Assembly (NCBI RefSeq): GCF_000184705.1
Contig: NC_014831.1
Span: 1,674,001-1,738,000, forward strand
DNA length: 64,000 nt
Direction of reading: 5' to 3'
From: Thermaerobacter marianensis DSM 12885
GTDB lineage: Bacteria > Bacillota > Sulfobacillia > Thermaerobacterales > Thermaerobacteraceae
The position numbers were made by a program, and so were the translations under genes. Below are positions 26,134 through 35,318 of the stretch, piece by piece. The notes below the pieces were generated by a model. The model was not told the DNA's origin. It saw only the letters and a program-made list of their open reading frames with translations, and did not search any database. Within the stretch, counting starts at the first letter, position 1; each line of letters starts with the position of its first letter.

Positions 26134-26946
26134 TCACCCGCGGGCCGGTCCCGCCCGCCCCGGGCGCCGGGAAGCCGTCCGGGGATGGGGTCCGAGGATC
26201 TTCACCCGCCGCCCCTCGACCCGCACCCGCCCCGTGGCCACGAGCCGCACCGCCGCCGGGTAGAGGCGGTGTTCCACCGCCTGGATACGACGGTGCAGGG
26301 TCTCGGCATCGTCGCCCGCCAGGACGGGCACGGGCGCCTGCAGCAGGATGGGTCCCGTGTCCACGCCCTCGTCGACGAAGTGGACGGTGCAGCCCGTGAT
26401 CCGGACCCCGTGCTCCAGGGCCTGCCGCGGGGCATCCTTGCCGGGGAAGGCCGGCAGCAGCGACGGGTGGACGTTCAGGATGCGGTTCCGGTACGCGGCG
26501 ACCACGGCCGGCCCCAGGATGCGCATGAACCCCGCCAGGACCACCAGGTCCGGGCGCCATCGCCCCAGTTCTGCCAGGATGGCCCGGTCCCACGCCTCCC
26601 GGCCGGGGGTGGGGGCCGGCGGGGTCCCGCCGGTCCCGCACCCCGCGGCGGACCCGCTGCCCGCACCGGTCACGGCTTCACCTTCCCGGTCGGTTCCCCA
26701 TCGGCCCCCTGCCCCGGACGAACCGGCTCGGCCCGGGCCGGGCCCGCCGGGATCCGGCCGCAGCAGCACCGCCGGCTTGCCCGCTGCCCGTGCCCGGTCC
26801 AGCGCCCCCGCCCCGGGCCGGTCGGACAGCACCGCCACGATGCGGCCCCCCAGCCGCCCCCGCCGCTCGGCGTCCAGCAGCGCCTGCAGGTTCGTCCCGG
26901 CTCCCGAGGCCAGGACGACGATCCGGCACCCGCAAGGAGGCATCAC
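26134..26946 (-). CDS. purN: Phosphoribosylglycinamide formyltransferase PurN with inserted linker
   Basis: 10-formyl-tetrahydrofolate-dependent GAR transformylase. Motifs are IVVLASGAGTNLQALLDA at the start, then LVVLAGFMRILGP, NRILNVHPSLLPAFPG with the catalytic Asn and His, and GCTVHFVDEGVDTGPIL with the catalytic Asp. The protein is 270 residues against about 200. The excess is a Gly/Ala/Ser/Pro insert at about 66-118 plus a basic tail. The insert includes the GGTTCGTCC motif, read as Gly-Ser-Ser. GTG 26946 and ATG 26943 are adjacent possible starts, five bases after purM. Confidence 0.95.
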   Translation of the reverse strand: MMPPCGCRIVVLASGAGTNLQALLDAERRGRLGGRIVAVLSDRPGAGALDRARAAGKPAVLLRPDPGGPGPGRAGSSGAGGRWGTDREGEAVTGAGSGSAAGCGTGGTPPAPTPGREAWDRAILAELGRWRPDLVVLAGFMRILGPAVVAAYRNRILNVHPSLLPAFPGKDAPRQALEHGVRITGCTVHFVDEGVDTGPILLQAPVPVLAGDDAETLHRRIQAVEHRLYPAAVRLVATGRVRVEGRRVKILGPHPRTASRRPGRAGPARG

Positions 26947-26951
26947 ACCCC

Positions 26952-28136
26952 TCAGCCCCCCGGAAGCGGGCCGGCACCCCGCAGCGCGTCGAAGCCCAGC
27001 GGCGGATCGAATTCGACGCCCCGCGGGCCCGCCGTGACCCGCCCGATGACCGGCACCTCTTCGCCCAGCACCTCAGACGCCGCGCGCGCCGCCGCCCGGG
27101 CCTGGCCGGCCGGAACCACCACGGCGAACCCGATGCCCAGGTTGAACACCCGCGCCATCTCGTCCCAGGCCACGGGCCCGCGGCGCTGGATCCAGCGAAA
27201 CAGGGGCGGCACCGGCCACCGGCCCCACTGCAGGACCGCCCGGCACCCCGGCGGCAGGGTGCGCGGCAGGTTGCCCGGCAGCCCGCCTCCCGTGATGTGG
27301 GCCATGGCCCGCACGTCGAACTCCGCCCGCAGCCGCCGGACCACGGCGGTGTAGAGCCGGGTCGGCACCAGCGCCGCCTCCGCCAGGGTGCGGCTCGTTC
27401 CGGGCAACGGGTCGTGCCAGCGGGCGCCGGCGGCCGCCACCACCCGCCGGATCAGCGAGAAGCCGTTGCTGTGGGGACCTGAGGACGGCAGCCCCAGGAC
27501 CGCGTCGCCGGGCTCCACCCGCCGCCCGTCGACGAGGCGGTCGGCGGCCACCGACCCCACGGCGAAGCCCGCCAGCTCCATGCCACCCGGGGGCAGCAGC
27601 CCCGGCACCTCCGCCGTCTCGCCGCCCAGCAAGGCGCAGCCGGCTTCCCGGCAGGCGTCGGCCATCCCCCGGACCACCCGCGCCACCCGCTCCGGATCGA
27701 GCCGCTCCACGGCCACGTAATCGAGGAAGAAGAGCGGCTCCGCCCCGTGCACGAGAAGGTCGTTGACGTTCATCGCCACCAGGTCGCGGCCGATGGCCTC
27801 CAGGGCATCGAACTGGAGGGCCACCGCCAGCTTGGAGCCCACGCCGTCGCAAGTCGCGGCCAGCAGGAGCCCCTGGCCCCACCGGAAGAACCCGGCGAAG
27901 GCGCCCAGGCCGCCCACCACCTCGGGCCGGCGGGCCCGCGCCGCCTCCCCGGCGATGCGGTCGACCACCGCTTCGGCCGCGTCCAGGTCGACGCCGGCCT
28001 CCCGGTACGTCAGGCCGCGGGCGCCGGCGGGGCCTGCGGAAGACTCCGGACCGCCAGAGGACGCCGGGTCGGCCAAGGGGGTCCGGCCGGAGGCAGGCGC
28101 CCGGCAGGGGCCGGCCGGCCGGTTCGTCCCGGCCAT
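26952..28136 (-). CDS. purM: Phosphoribosylformylglycinamidine cyclo-ligase PurM
   Basis: AIR synthetase: closes the imidazole ring from FGAM with ATP. Family text includes TYREAGVDLDAAEAVV, TCDGVGSKL, AMNVNDLLVHGAEPLFFLDY, LLGGETAEVPG, SSGPHSNGFSLIR, AHITGGGLPGNLPR and NLGIGF. ATG 28136 gives 394 residues, about 45 more than usual; the extra is a Ser/Gly/Pro N-terminal segment. The frame stays open far upstream through purF, but that part is a shadow of purF. It lies 107 bases after purF. Confidence 0.94.
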   Translation of the reverse strand: MAGTNRPAGPCRAPASGRTPLADPASSGGPESSAGPAGARGLTYREAGVDLDAAEAVVDRIAGEAARARRPEVVGGLGAFAGFFRWGQGLLLAATCDGVGSKLAVALQFDALEAIGRDLVAMNVNDLLVHGAEPLFFLDYVAVERLDPERVARVVRGMADACREAGCALLGGETAEVPGLLPPGGMELAGFAVGSVAADRLVDGRRVEPGDAVLGLPSSGPHSNGFSLIRRVVAAAGARWHDPLPGTSRTLAEAALVPTRLYTAVVRRLRAEFDVRAMAHITGGGLPGNLPRTLPPGCRAVLQWGRWPVPPLFRWIQRRGPVAWDEMARVFNLGIGFAVVVPAGQARAAARAASEVLGEEVPVIGRVTAGPRGVEFDPPLGFDALRGAGPLPGG

Positions 28137-28243
28137 CGGGTCCGCACCCCTCTCCCCCGGCGGGGGCGGGTCCGGGCGTCGCGCCGCCCGCCCTTCCCCG
28201 CCTGCTCCTCCGCGGCCCGGCCCCTCGCCGCGGTCGCGGCCCT

Positions 28244-30085
28244 TCACGGTGCATCCCTCCCGGATCCCAGGGCCACCGCCCGGCCGCGCTCCTTGCCCCC
28301 CGGGTCCAGGGGGTAGGCGCCGGTGAAGCAGCCGAGGCAGAGGGTCGAGGCCGGCCGTCCTGTGGCCGCCACCACCTGGTCGAGGGACAGGAACGCCAGG
28401 GAGTCGGCGCCGATGGCCCGGCACACCGCCTCCAGCGACCGCCCGGCGGCCAGGAGTTCCCCGGTGGTGCCGGTGTCGACCCCGAAGTGACACGGGAACC
28501 TGTAGGGCGGGGCGGTGATACGCAGGTGGACCTCCCGGGCCCCCGCCTCCCGCAAGGCGGTGACCAGCCAGCGGGCGGTGGTGCCGCGGACCAGCGAGTC
28601 GTCGACCAAAACGACCCGGCGGCCCGCCAGGACCCCGGGCACGGGGTGCAGCTTGAGCCGCACCGCCTCTTCGCGGGAGCGCCGGTCGGGGCGGATGAAG
28701 GTGCGCCCGGCGTACCGGTTCTTCACCAGCCCCAGCTCGTGGGGCAGGCCTGCGGCCTCGGCGTAGCCGGCCGCGGCGGGCAGGCTCGAGTCGGGCACCC
28801 CGACCACCACGTCGGCGGGGGCGGGGTGCTGGAGGGCCAGGCGCCGCCCCAGCTCCTTGCGCACGGCGTAGACGCTGCGCCCGCCGAAGCAGCTGTCCGG
28901 CCGGGCGAAGTAGATGTACTCGAACACGCAGAAGGCCTCGCGCACCGAGGCGGAGGCAGCCCGGCCGGGCAAGGGGCCCTGGCGGATCCACACCCCCGGG
29001 CCCGGCTGGGGTGCCGGAAGGGGATGCGTTACCGGATGCGCGACCCGGCCCGCCCAAGCGCCCTTCCCGGGAGGGGCAGGCGAAGGGCCCGCCGGGCTCA
29101 CCCCATCCCGGCCCCTGCCCCCGGCTTCCGGCGCGGCCGTGTCCCCGCCCGCCACCACCGGGGCGCCCATCTCCCCGCCCCCCACCACCGGGGCGCCCGG
29201 GTCGCCGCTGATCCAGACCCAGTGCCCCGGCGGCACCTCGGCCTCGACGCGGCCGCCCGCCGTCTCGAGGGCGCAGCTCTCCGACGCCACGGCCCACGCC
29301 TCGCCGATCCGCCCCAGCACCAGGGGCCGGATGCCCCAGGGGTCGCGCGCTGCCAAGAGCCCGCGGGGCGTCAGGATGACCACGGCGTAGGCGCCCCGCA
29401 CCGCCGCCAGCGCCCGCAGCAGCGCGAGGGGCGGACCGTCGCCGGAAACGGCCGCGCCGTCTCCCGGCGTCCCGAGCCGGGCTGCGCCCGCCGTCCACGG
29501 CCCTCCGGCCAGCCGCTCGGCCACCCGGCCGATGATCTCGCTGTCCGCGCTGGTGGCGAAGGTGACCCCGCAGCGGGACAGAAGCTGGCGCCAGCGGACG
29601 CCGCCGGCCAGCTGGCCGTTGTGGGCCAGGGCGAAGGCGTCGAGAGCCCCTGCCGCCGCCCCGCGAAAGACCAGGGGCTGGGCGTTCCGCGGCCCGGGGT
29701 CGCCGGTGGTGGCGTAGCGGACGTGCCCGATGGCGGCCGTCGCGCCGGGCGGGCACCAGGGGTGATGGCCGGGGTCGGGGAAGACCGTTCCCACGAGCCC
29801 CGCTCCCTTCCGAACCACGATCCGCCCGTCCGGGGCGAGGGCGCCGACGCCGGCGCTCTCCTGCCCGCGGTGCTGCAGGGCGTAGAGTCCCCGCACGGTG
29901 CAGGCCACGGCCTCGGGATGCCCCCAGATCCCGAAGATGCCGCAAGCCTCCCGGGGACCGGGCCCGCCGGGGCGGCCGGCGCCGGCCGTGGCTCGGGGAC
30001 CGGCCGGGCACGGGCGGTTGCCCGGAGCCTGCTCGAGGCGACCGGCGGGCTGGGGACGCTCGCCGGCGGCGGCCGGGCGGCGCAT
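28244..30085 (-). CDS. purF: Amidophosphoribosyltransferase PurF with propeptide and large insert
   Basis: First committed enzyme of purine synthesis: makes phosphoribosylamine from PRPP and glutamine. The glutaminase N-terminal nucleophile is Cys48 in ACGIFGIWG, so the preceding 47 residues must be cut off as a propeptide, longer than the usual 11 or so. LQHRGQESAGV, HVRYATTG, HNGQLAGG and SDSEIIG follow. The PRPP-binding loop VVLVDDSLVRGTT and the iron-sulfur-type cysteines (FPCHFG, CLGCF) are present. A Gly/Pro insert of about 70 residues lies between the two domains. ATG 30085 has GGAGG, though 12 bases away. 613 residues against about 470. Confidence 0.93.
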   Translation of the reverse strand: MRRPAAAGERPQPAGRLEQAPGNRPCPAGPRATAGAGRPGGPGPREACGIFGIWGHPEAVACTVRGLYALQHRGQESAGVGALAPDGRIVVRKGAGLVGTVFPDPGHHPWCPPGATAAIGHVRYATTGDPGPRNAQPLVFRGAAAGALDAFALAHNGQLAGGVRWRQLLSRCGVTFATSADSEIIGRVAERLAGGPWTAGAARLGTPGDGAAVSGDGPPLALLRALAAVRGAYAVVILTPRGLLAARDPWGIRPLVLGRIGEAWAVASESCALETAGGRVEAEVPPGHWVWISGDPGAPVVGGGEMGAPVVAGGDTAAPEAGGRGRDGVSPAGPSPAPPGKGAWAGRVAHPVTHPLPAPQPGPGVWIRQGPLPGRAASASVREAFCVFEYIYFARPDSCFGGRSVYAVRKELGRRLALQHPAPADVVVGVPDSSLPAAAGYAEAAGLPHELGLVKNRYAGRTFIRPDRRSREEAVRLKLHPVPGVLAGRRVVLVDDSLVRGTTARWLVTALREAGAREVHLRITAPPYRFPCHFGVDTGTTGELLAAGRSLEAVCRAIGADSLAFLSLDQVVAATGRPASTLCLGCFTGAYPLDPGGKERGRAVALGSGRDAP

Positions 30086-30201
30086 GGCCCCCGGGTTCCT
30101 CCCGAGCCCTTCCCCAGCGGCGGCGGAGCCCCGGGTGGCGGCGGGGAGACCCGGCCGGGTGCGGTCGTGGTGCACCGCGTCCGCCGCCTGGCAACGACCC
30201 G

Positions 30202-32979
30202 CTAGCCCGCCACAGGCTGCCGGGCCGGTTCGTCCAGAAGCCATGGCAGCGCCCCCTCCCACGCCATCCAGAGCTGCGCGACGGGCTCGTCGAGCCAGAC
30301 CCGGCCGCCCGCCCGCACCGTCAGCCGCCCGCCCGGGCCCGTCACCTGCCCCAGCGGCCGGCACGGGATGCCGAGCGCCGCAGCCCGCCCCACCAGGTCC
30401 TGCTCGGCCCCCGGGACCACCGCCACCAGCACCCGGGCCGGCCCCTCGCCGAAGAACACGGCGTCCCACCGGCAGAACCCGGCTTCCCCGCCGGAGTCGG
30501 GCAGGGTGACGTCGACGCCCAGGGTCACGGCCGCTCCGTCGGCGGCCGGGGGGACCGGGCCGCCCGGGAAGGCCATCTTCGCCAGGGCGACCAGCAGCCC
30601 GCCCCGGCCCACGGGCCGGGCGGCCAGCACCCAGCCCCGCGCCACCGCCTCCGCGAGCAGCTGCTGCAGGCGGCGCTGGAGCGCCCACGGCACCTCCGGC
30701 AGCGGTCCCGCGACCCGCCCGTGACACCGCTTGAGGTACTCGCTGGCGCCCAGGTGGCCGGCCAGGGGACCGAGCAGGGCCACCGTGAGGCCGGGTTCCG
30801 GGAAGAACCCGGCCGCCCACCGCCCCGGCGGCGGGATCACCCCCACCACGCCGACCGCCACCGTCGGGTCGATGTCCCGCCCCGCCGTCTCGTTGTAGAG
30901 GCTGACGTTGCCGCCGGTCACCGGCAGGTCGAGGGCACGGCAGGCGGCGGCCAGGCCGTCAATCAGGCCGGCCAGCTGCCCGTAGACGGCCGGACGGCGC
31001 GGGTCGCCCAGGTTGAGGCCGTTGGTCAGCCCCAGGGGCCGGCCGCCGACGCAGCTCACCCGCAGGGCCGCCTCGGCCACCGCCAGGGCGGCGCCACGGC
31101 AGGGATCGACGGCAGCCTGCCGCCCCGTCCCTGCCATGGCCACCGCCAGCAGCCGGTGGCAGCCCGGGACCTCGAGCACCGCGGCGGGACCGGCGCCCGG
31201 GCGGAGCCGGGTGCGCCCGCCCACCAGGTGGTCGAACTGGCCGTAGACCCAGGTCTTGGCGGCCACGGCCGGGGAGGCCAGCAAGCGGCGCAGGGTGGCG
31301 GCGACCTGGGCGGGGTCCTCAAGGTCGGACACGCTCTCCCCGGGGTGCCCGTCGGGATGCCCCTCGGGATGCCCCGCGGGCGGTCCCGCCGCAACGTCCC
31401 GCGGCGGGACCTGCACGCCCGTAGCAGGGAGCACCGGGCGGCACGGGTCCGGATCCCCGGTCGGCGGCGCGGTCACGTCGAGCTCGGCTGCAGCGACCTC
31501 TACCTGCTGGCCGGAGACTTCCGGCCGGACCCGGGGGTCCTCCTGGGGGTGCCCGGTGGTGCCGGCCGAGACACCCGCTGCCGGCGTTCCGGGGTCCGGC
31601 AGCGCGGGGCGGGTCCGCCCGCTCCCGCCGGCGCCCGGGATCGGCCCGAGGCCCTCGCCCGCCGCCGCCACCGGATCCGCGGGCCCGTAGACCGGTGCCT
31701 GGCGGGTCAAGAGATCGACGGGGACGTCGGCCACCGGGCGGCCCCGGTGCCGGACCCGAAAGCGCCCGTGCGCCTCCAGCCGGCCGACGACCACCGCCGG
31801 CAGGCCCCAGCGGCGGGCGATGCGGCGAACCCGCCCGAGGCGGTCCGGTTCGACCACCGCCAGCATGCGCTCCTGGGACTCGGCCAGCAGGATCACGTCG
31901 GCGGGCAGGTCCGGCTCCCGGAGGGGCACCCGGTCCAGGGTCAGGGTGGCGCCGCACCGGGCCCGCGAGGCCAGCTCGGCCGCCGCCGCCCCGAGGCCGC
32001 CGGCGCCCAGATCCTGCAGGGCCGCCACCAGGCCGGCTTCGACCAGCTCGAGGCAGGCCTCGATCAGCACCTTGCCGGCCAGGGGATCGCCCACCTGCAC
32101 CGCCGGCCGGCGGTCCGCTGCGTCGCCGCCCAGGCCCGCCGAGGCGAAGGTGGCGCCGTGGACGCCGTCCCGGCCGGTCGGGGGGCCGATCAGCACGAGC
32201 CGGGCCCCGGGGCCTGCCGCCACGCCCTTCAGCAGGCGGCCGGCGGGCGCGACGCCCACGCAGAGGACGTTCACCAGCGGGTTCGTCCGGTAACCGGGCT
32301 CGAAGAGGATCCGGCCGCCGACCACCGGCACGCCGGTGCAGTTGCCGTAGGCCGCGATGCCCGCCACGACGCCGCGGACCAGCCGCCGCTCCAGGTCGCC
32401 GGCGGGGTCGGCGAAGGCCAGGAAGTCCATCAGCGCCACGGGCCGGGCGCCGGCGGCCAGCACGTCGCGCAGGATGCCGCCCACGCCCGTGGCGGCGCCC
32501 TGGAAGGGCTCGACGAAGGACGGGTGGTTGTGGGACTCGATGCGGAAGACCACGGCGGTGCCGTCACCGAGGTCGACGGCGCCGGCATTCTCGCCGGGTC
32601 CCAGCAGCACCTGCGGCCCCCGGGTGGGCAGGCGGCGGAGCAGCGGCTTCGAGTGCTTGTACGCGCAGTGTTCCGACCAGAGGACGCCGATCAGCCCGAG
32701 CTCCACCGGATTGGGCGCCCTCCCCAGCAGGGCGCACGCGCGGCGGTACTCGCCGGCGGTGAGCCCGGCCGCCTCCCAAGGGCGGGAGGTAGGGGCGAAC
32801 CCCGGCGTGGGAGCTGCCGCGGGGGCCGGGGAACGCCGGGCTGCGGCACCCACGGCGACTCTCGCCCTCCCGGCCGCCGCCGTACCGGGCCCGGAGCCCG
32901 GGGACCGGTCCGCGAGCGGCCGCGGCTTTCGGGTTCCTCCCCCCTCGTCCGCCCGCCCCGTCACCGGGGACGCGGACAT
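30202..32979 (-). CDS. purL: Phosphoribosylformylglycinamidine synthase subunit PurL
   Basis: ATP-dependent synthetase half of the PurSQL complex (FGAR to FGAM). Key text: VLWSEHCAYKHSKPLL (catalytic His), HNHPSFVEPFQGAATGVGGILRDV, GDPLAGKVLIEACLE, LQDLGAGGL, LLAESQERML, and in the second half VTGGNVSLYNET. ATG 32979 gives 925 residues; an in-frame GTG at 33081 with GGGGG upstream overlaps purQ by 17 bases and is a real alternative. About 65 residues at the N-terminus and about 110 residues between the halves are low complexity, the latter with a small GHP(x)G repeat. The C-terminus LLDEPARQPVAG carries the GGTTCGTCC motif on the other strand. Confidence 0.95.
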   Translation of the reverse strand: MSASPVTGRADEGGGTRKPRPLADRSPGSGPGTAAAGRARVAVGAAARRSPAPAAAPTPGFAPTSRPWEAAGLTAGEYRRACALLGRAPNPVELGLIGVLWSEHCAYKHSKPLLRRLPTRGPQVLLGPGENAGAVDLGDGTAVVFRIESHNHPSFVEPFQGAATGVGGILRDVLAAGARPVALMDFLAFADPAGDLERRLVRGVVAGIAAYGNCTGVPVVGGRILFEPGYRTNPLVNVLCVGVAPAGRLLKGVAAGPGARLVLIGPPTGRDGVHGATFASAGLGGDAADRRPAVQVGDPLAGKVLIEACLELVEAGLVAALQDLGAGGLGAAAAELASRARCGATLTLDRVPLREPDLPADVILLAESQERMLAVVEPDRLGRVRRIARRWGLPAVVVGRLEAHGRFRVRHRGRPVADVPVDLLTRQAPVYGPADPVAAAGEGLGPIPGAGGSGRTRPALPDPGTPAAGVSAGTTGHPQEDPRVRPEVSGQQVEVAAAELDVTAPPTGDPDPCRPVLPATGVQVPPRDVAAGPPAGHPEGHPDGHPGESVSDLEDPAQVAATLRRLLASPAVAAKTWVYGQFDHLVGGRTRLRPGAGPAAVLEVPGCHRLLAVAMAGTGRQAAVDPCRGAALAVAEAALRVSCVGGRPLGLTNGLNLGDPRRPAVYGQLAGLIDGLAAACRALDLPVTGGNVSLYNETAGRDIDPTVAVGVVGVIPPPGRWAAGFFPEPGLTVALLGPLAGHLGASEYLKRCHGRVAGPLPEVPWALQRRLQQLLAEAVARGWVLAARPVGRGGLLVALAKMAFPGGPVPPAADGAAVTLGVDVTLPDSGGEAGFCRWDAVFFGEGPARVLVAVVPGAEQDLVGRAAALGIPCRPLGQVTGPGGRLTVRAGGRVWLDEPVAQLWMAWEGALPWLLDEPARQPVAG

Positions 32980-33064
32980 CGCCCCATCCTGGGCGGTGGC
33001 GCGGCCGGCGCCGCCACGGTCGCCGCGGCCGCCGCCGGGGGCGAAGCCCCGACCGGCGGGTCCC

Positions 33065-34048
33065 TCACCCGAGCCGGACACGGGCCGCGCCCCCTTCCGA
33101 ACGGGCCGGCAGCGCCCTATCCTCCAGGTGGGCGGACACGGCAAAAGGCGTGCCGGACCGGTCCGCCGCCACACCCGGCGAGGCCGCCCGGCGCCGCACC
33201 GCCGGGCGGCGCCCCGTGCCGGAACCCGCCCGGCGGAGGGTCCACCACGCCTCGGCCCCCTCGGCCCAGCGGGCCAGGAGATCGAGCCCGTCCCAGGTCA
33301 CGGCAGCCCGGCTGCGGCCGGGCATCGCGGCCCGTACCGGAGCGGCCGCGCCGGGGGCATCGCCGGAGCCGGCGGCGTCCCCCGCGCCGGCGGGCAGCAG
33401 GGCACCGCGGCCCGGTCCCTCCGCCGGCCGCCGCTCGGGGTGGGGCATGAGGCCGACCACGTTGCCCGCCGCGTTGCAGATGCCCGCCACGTTGTCGGCG
33501 GAACCGTTGGGGTTGGCAGCGGGGACCGCCCGCCCCGCGGCGTCGACGTAGCGCAGGATCACCCGGGCGCCGCGGCCCGGCACCAGGGTGCCGCGGGGGC
33601 CGTCGCCCACGTAGGCCCCTTCCCCGTGGGCGATCTCCATCCGGAGGATCCGGCCCGGCGGCAGGCCCGCCGTCAGCGCCGACGGGCCCTCGACCCGCAG
33701 CCACACGGGCCGGCACTGGAACCGCAGCTGCCGGTTGGGCCGCAGGGCGCCCGGCAACAGGCCCGCCTCGCAGAGGATCTGAAAGCCGTTGCAGATGCCC
33801 AGCACCGGCCCGCCGGCGGCGGCGAAGTCCCGCACCGCCTCCATCACCGGCGTCCGGGCCGCCAGGGCGCCCGCCCGCAGGTAGTCGCCGAAGGCAAACC
33901 CGCCGGGCAGCACCACGCCGGCGAAGGGCCGCAGGTCCCGCCGGCGGTGGTCCACGACCTCCACCCGGCGGCCCAGGTCCCGCGCCAGCACCGTCGCCAC
34001 GTCTTCCTCGCAGTTGGAGCCGGGAAAGCGCACCACCGCCAGGCGCAC
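33065..34048 (-). CDS. purQ: FGAM synthase glutaminase subunit PurQ with C-terminal extension
   Basis: Supplies ammonia from glutamine to PurL. Class I glutamine amidotransferase motifs: LAVVRFPGSNCEED, VLPGGFAFGDYLRAGALA, GICNGFQIL with the nucleophile Cys, and GLMPHPERRP with the catalytic His. GTG 34048 follows GGGGGGAG and lies 13 bases after purS. The enzyme should end near residue 230-240; here another 85 or so Ala/Gly/Arg-rich residues follow the active-site His. This tail resembles nothing I know. Confidence 0.95.
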   Translation of the reverse strand: MRLAVVRFPGSNCEEDVATVLARDLGRRVEVVDHRRRDLRPFAGVVLPGGFAFGDYLRAGALAARTPVMEAVRDFAAAGGPVLGICNGFQILCEAGLLPGALRPNRQLRFQCRPVWLRVEGPSALTAGLPPGRILRMEIAHGEGAYVGDGPRGTLVPGRGARVILRYVDAAGRAVPAANPNGSADNVAGICNAAGNVVGLMPHPERRPAEGPGRGALLPAGAGDAAGSGDAPGAAAPVRAAMPGRSRAAVTWDGLDLLARWAEGAEAWWTLRRAGSGTGRRPAVRRRAASPGVAADRSGTPFAVSAHLEDRALPARSEGGAARVRLG

Positions 34049-34061
34049 GGGTGCTCCCCCC

Positions 34062-34493
34062 TCAGTGGCGGGCTGCCGCGGCGGGCCGGCCCCGGGAATC
34101 CCGGCGCCGGCCCGCGGCCGGTTCGACCCGCACGCGGAAGACCTCGAGCACCGGGTTCGCCAGCAGCCGCTCCGCCATCTCCCGGGCCCGGTCCGCCGCC
34201 GCTTCCGCCGTCGCCGCCTGCAGGTCGAGCTCGATCCGCTTCCCCACCCGCACCGCCGCCACGTCGCCGTAGCCCATGGCCCGCAACGCCGACCGCACCG
34301 CCTCGCCCTGGGCATCCAGGGAGCCGGGCCGCAGGTCGACCTCCACCACCACGCGGAAGAACCCGCCGGCCGCGGCCGCGGCGCCGGTGGCGCCGCCCAC
34401 CCCGGCCCCACCGGCCGGGGAACGGTGGCCGGCCGCGTCACCCCGGCCGTCGTCCCGCACCGGCGCCGCCGTCACGGCGTCGTACCCGCTCAT
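34062..34493 (-). CDS. purS: FGAM synthase subunit PurS with N-terminal extension
   Basis: The small dimeric subunit that links PurQ and PurL. The PurS fold is visible in [41 protein letters not shown] and a C-terminal [17 protein letters not shown]. 143 residues against about 80-85; the first 46 are a Gly/Ala segment and the last 15 a basic tail. ATG 34493 overlaps the purC stop as ATGA, with GGAGG upstream. Confidence 0.94.
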   Translation of the reverse strand: MSGYDAVTAAPVRDDGRGDAAGHRSPAGGAGVGGATGAAAAAGGFFRVVVEVDLRPGSLDAQGEAVRSALRAMGYGDVAAVRVGKRIELDLQAATAEAAADRAREMAERLLANPVLEVFRVRVEPAAGRRRDSRGRPAAAARH

Positions 34494-35224
34494 GCCGTCG
34501 CCTCCAGCCGCCGCCACACCTCGGCGTAGGCGTCTTCCACGCCGCCCAGGTCGCGGCGGAAGCGGTCCTTGTCCAGGGGCTCGCCCGTCTCCCGGTCCCA
34601 GAAGCGGCAGGTGTCCGGGGAGATCTCGTCGGCCAGGAGGAGCCCGTCGCCCGTGCGGCCGAACTCCAGCTTGAAGTCGACCAGGATCAGGTCGCGCTGG
34701 GCAAGGTAGACGCGCAGGGCCCGGTTGACGGCCAGGGCCATGGCCTCGATCCGGTCCAGCTCCTCCGGGGTGGCCAGGCCGAGCAGCCGCACGTGGGCCC
34801 GGTTGATCAGGGGATCGCCCAGGTCGTCGCGCTTGTAGTAGAGCTCGACCACCGGCTCCTCCAGGACCCGGCCGGGCTCGAGTCCCAGGCGACGGGCCAG
34901 GCTGCCCGCCACCACGTTGCGCACCACCACTTCGAGGGGGATGATCTCCACGCGCCGGGCCAGCAGCTCCTGCTCGCCGGCCACGGCCACCAGGTGGGTG
35001 GGGACGCCGGCCGCCTCCACCACCCGGAACAGGTGGGCGGAGATGCGGGCGTTGAGGCGCCCCTTGTTGCCGATGGTGCCGCGCTTGCGGCCGTCGAAGG
35101 CGGTGGCGTCGTCCTTGAAGTAGATCCGCACCAGCCCCGGGTCCGAGGTGGCGTAGACCACCTTCGCCTTTCCCTCGTAGAGCCGCTCGCCCCGCGGGGG
35201 GATCTCCGCCTGCCGCCGCTCCAT
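34490..35224 (-). CDS. purC: SAICAR synthase PurC
   Basis: Joins aspartate to CAIR with ATP. Starts with [17 protein letters not shown], then [14 protein letters not shown] (catalytic region), [12 protein letters not shown], and [12 protein letters not shown] and [14 protein letters not shown]. 244 residues, a normal length, and unlike its neighbours it has no linker. ATG 35224 has GGGAGGGG upstream. It lies 94 bases after purB and overlaps purS. Confidence 0.97.
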   Translation of the reverse strand: MERRQAEIPPRGERLYEGKAKVVYATSDPGLVRIYFKDDATAFDGRKRGTIGNKGRLNARISAHLFRVVEAAGVPTHLVAVAGEQELLARRVEIIPLEVVVRNVVAGSLARRLGLEPGRVLEEPVVELYYKRDDLGDPLINRAHVRLLGLATPEELDRIEAMALAVNRALRVYLAQRDLILVDFKLEFGRTGDGLLLADEISPDTCRFWDRETGEPLDKDRFRRDLGGVEDAYAEVWRRLEATA

Positions 35225-35318
35225 GCTGCTCCCCTCCCTGTGGGCGGCGGGCCGCCGAGGCGGCCGCCCGCCGCATGCGATGTTCCGCCGGGTTACCTCC
35301 CGGGGTTCCACGCCGGGA

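Noticed and set aside
26952-30194. One open frame spanning purF and purM, suggesting a fusion
   Set aside because: The part lying over purF is in a shadow frame. purM has its own ATG at 28136, and purF ends at 28244 in a different frame.
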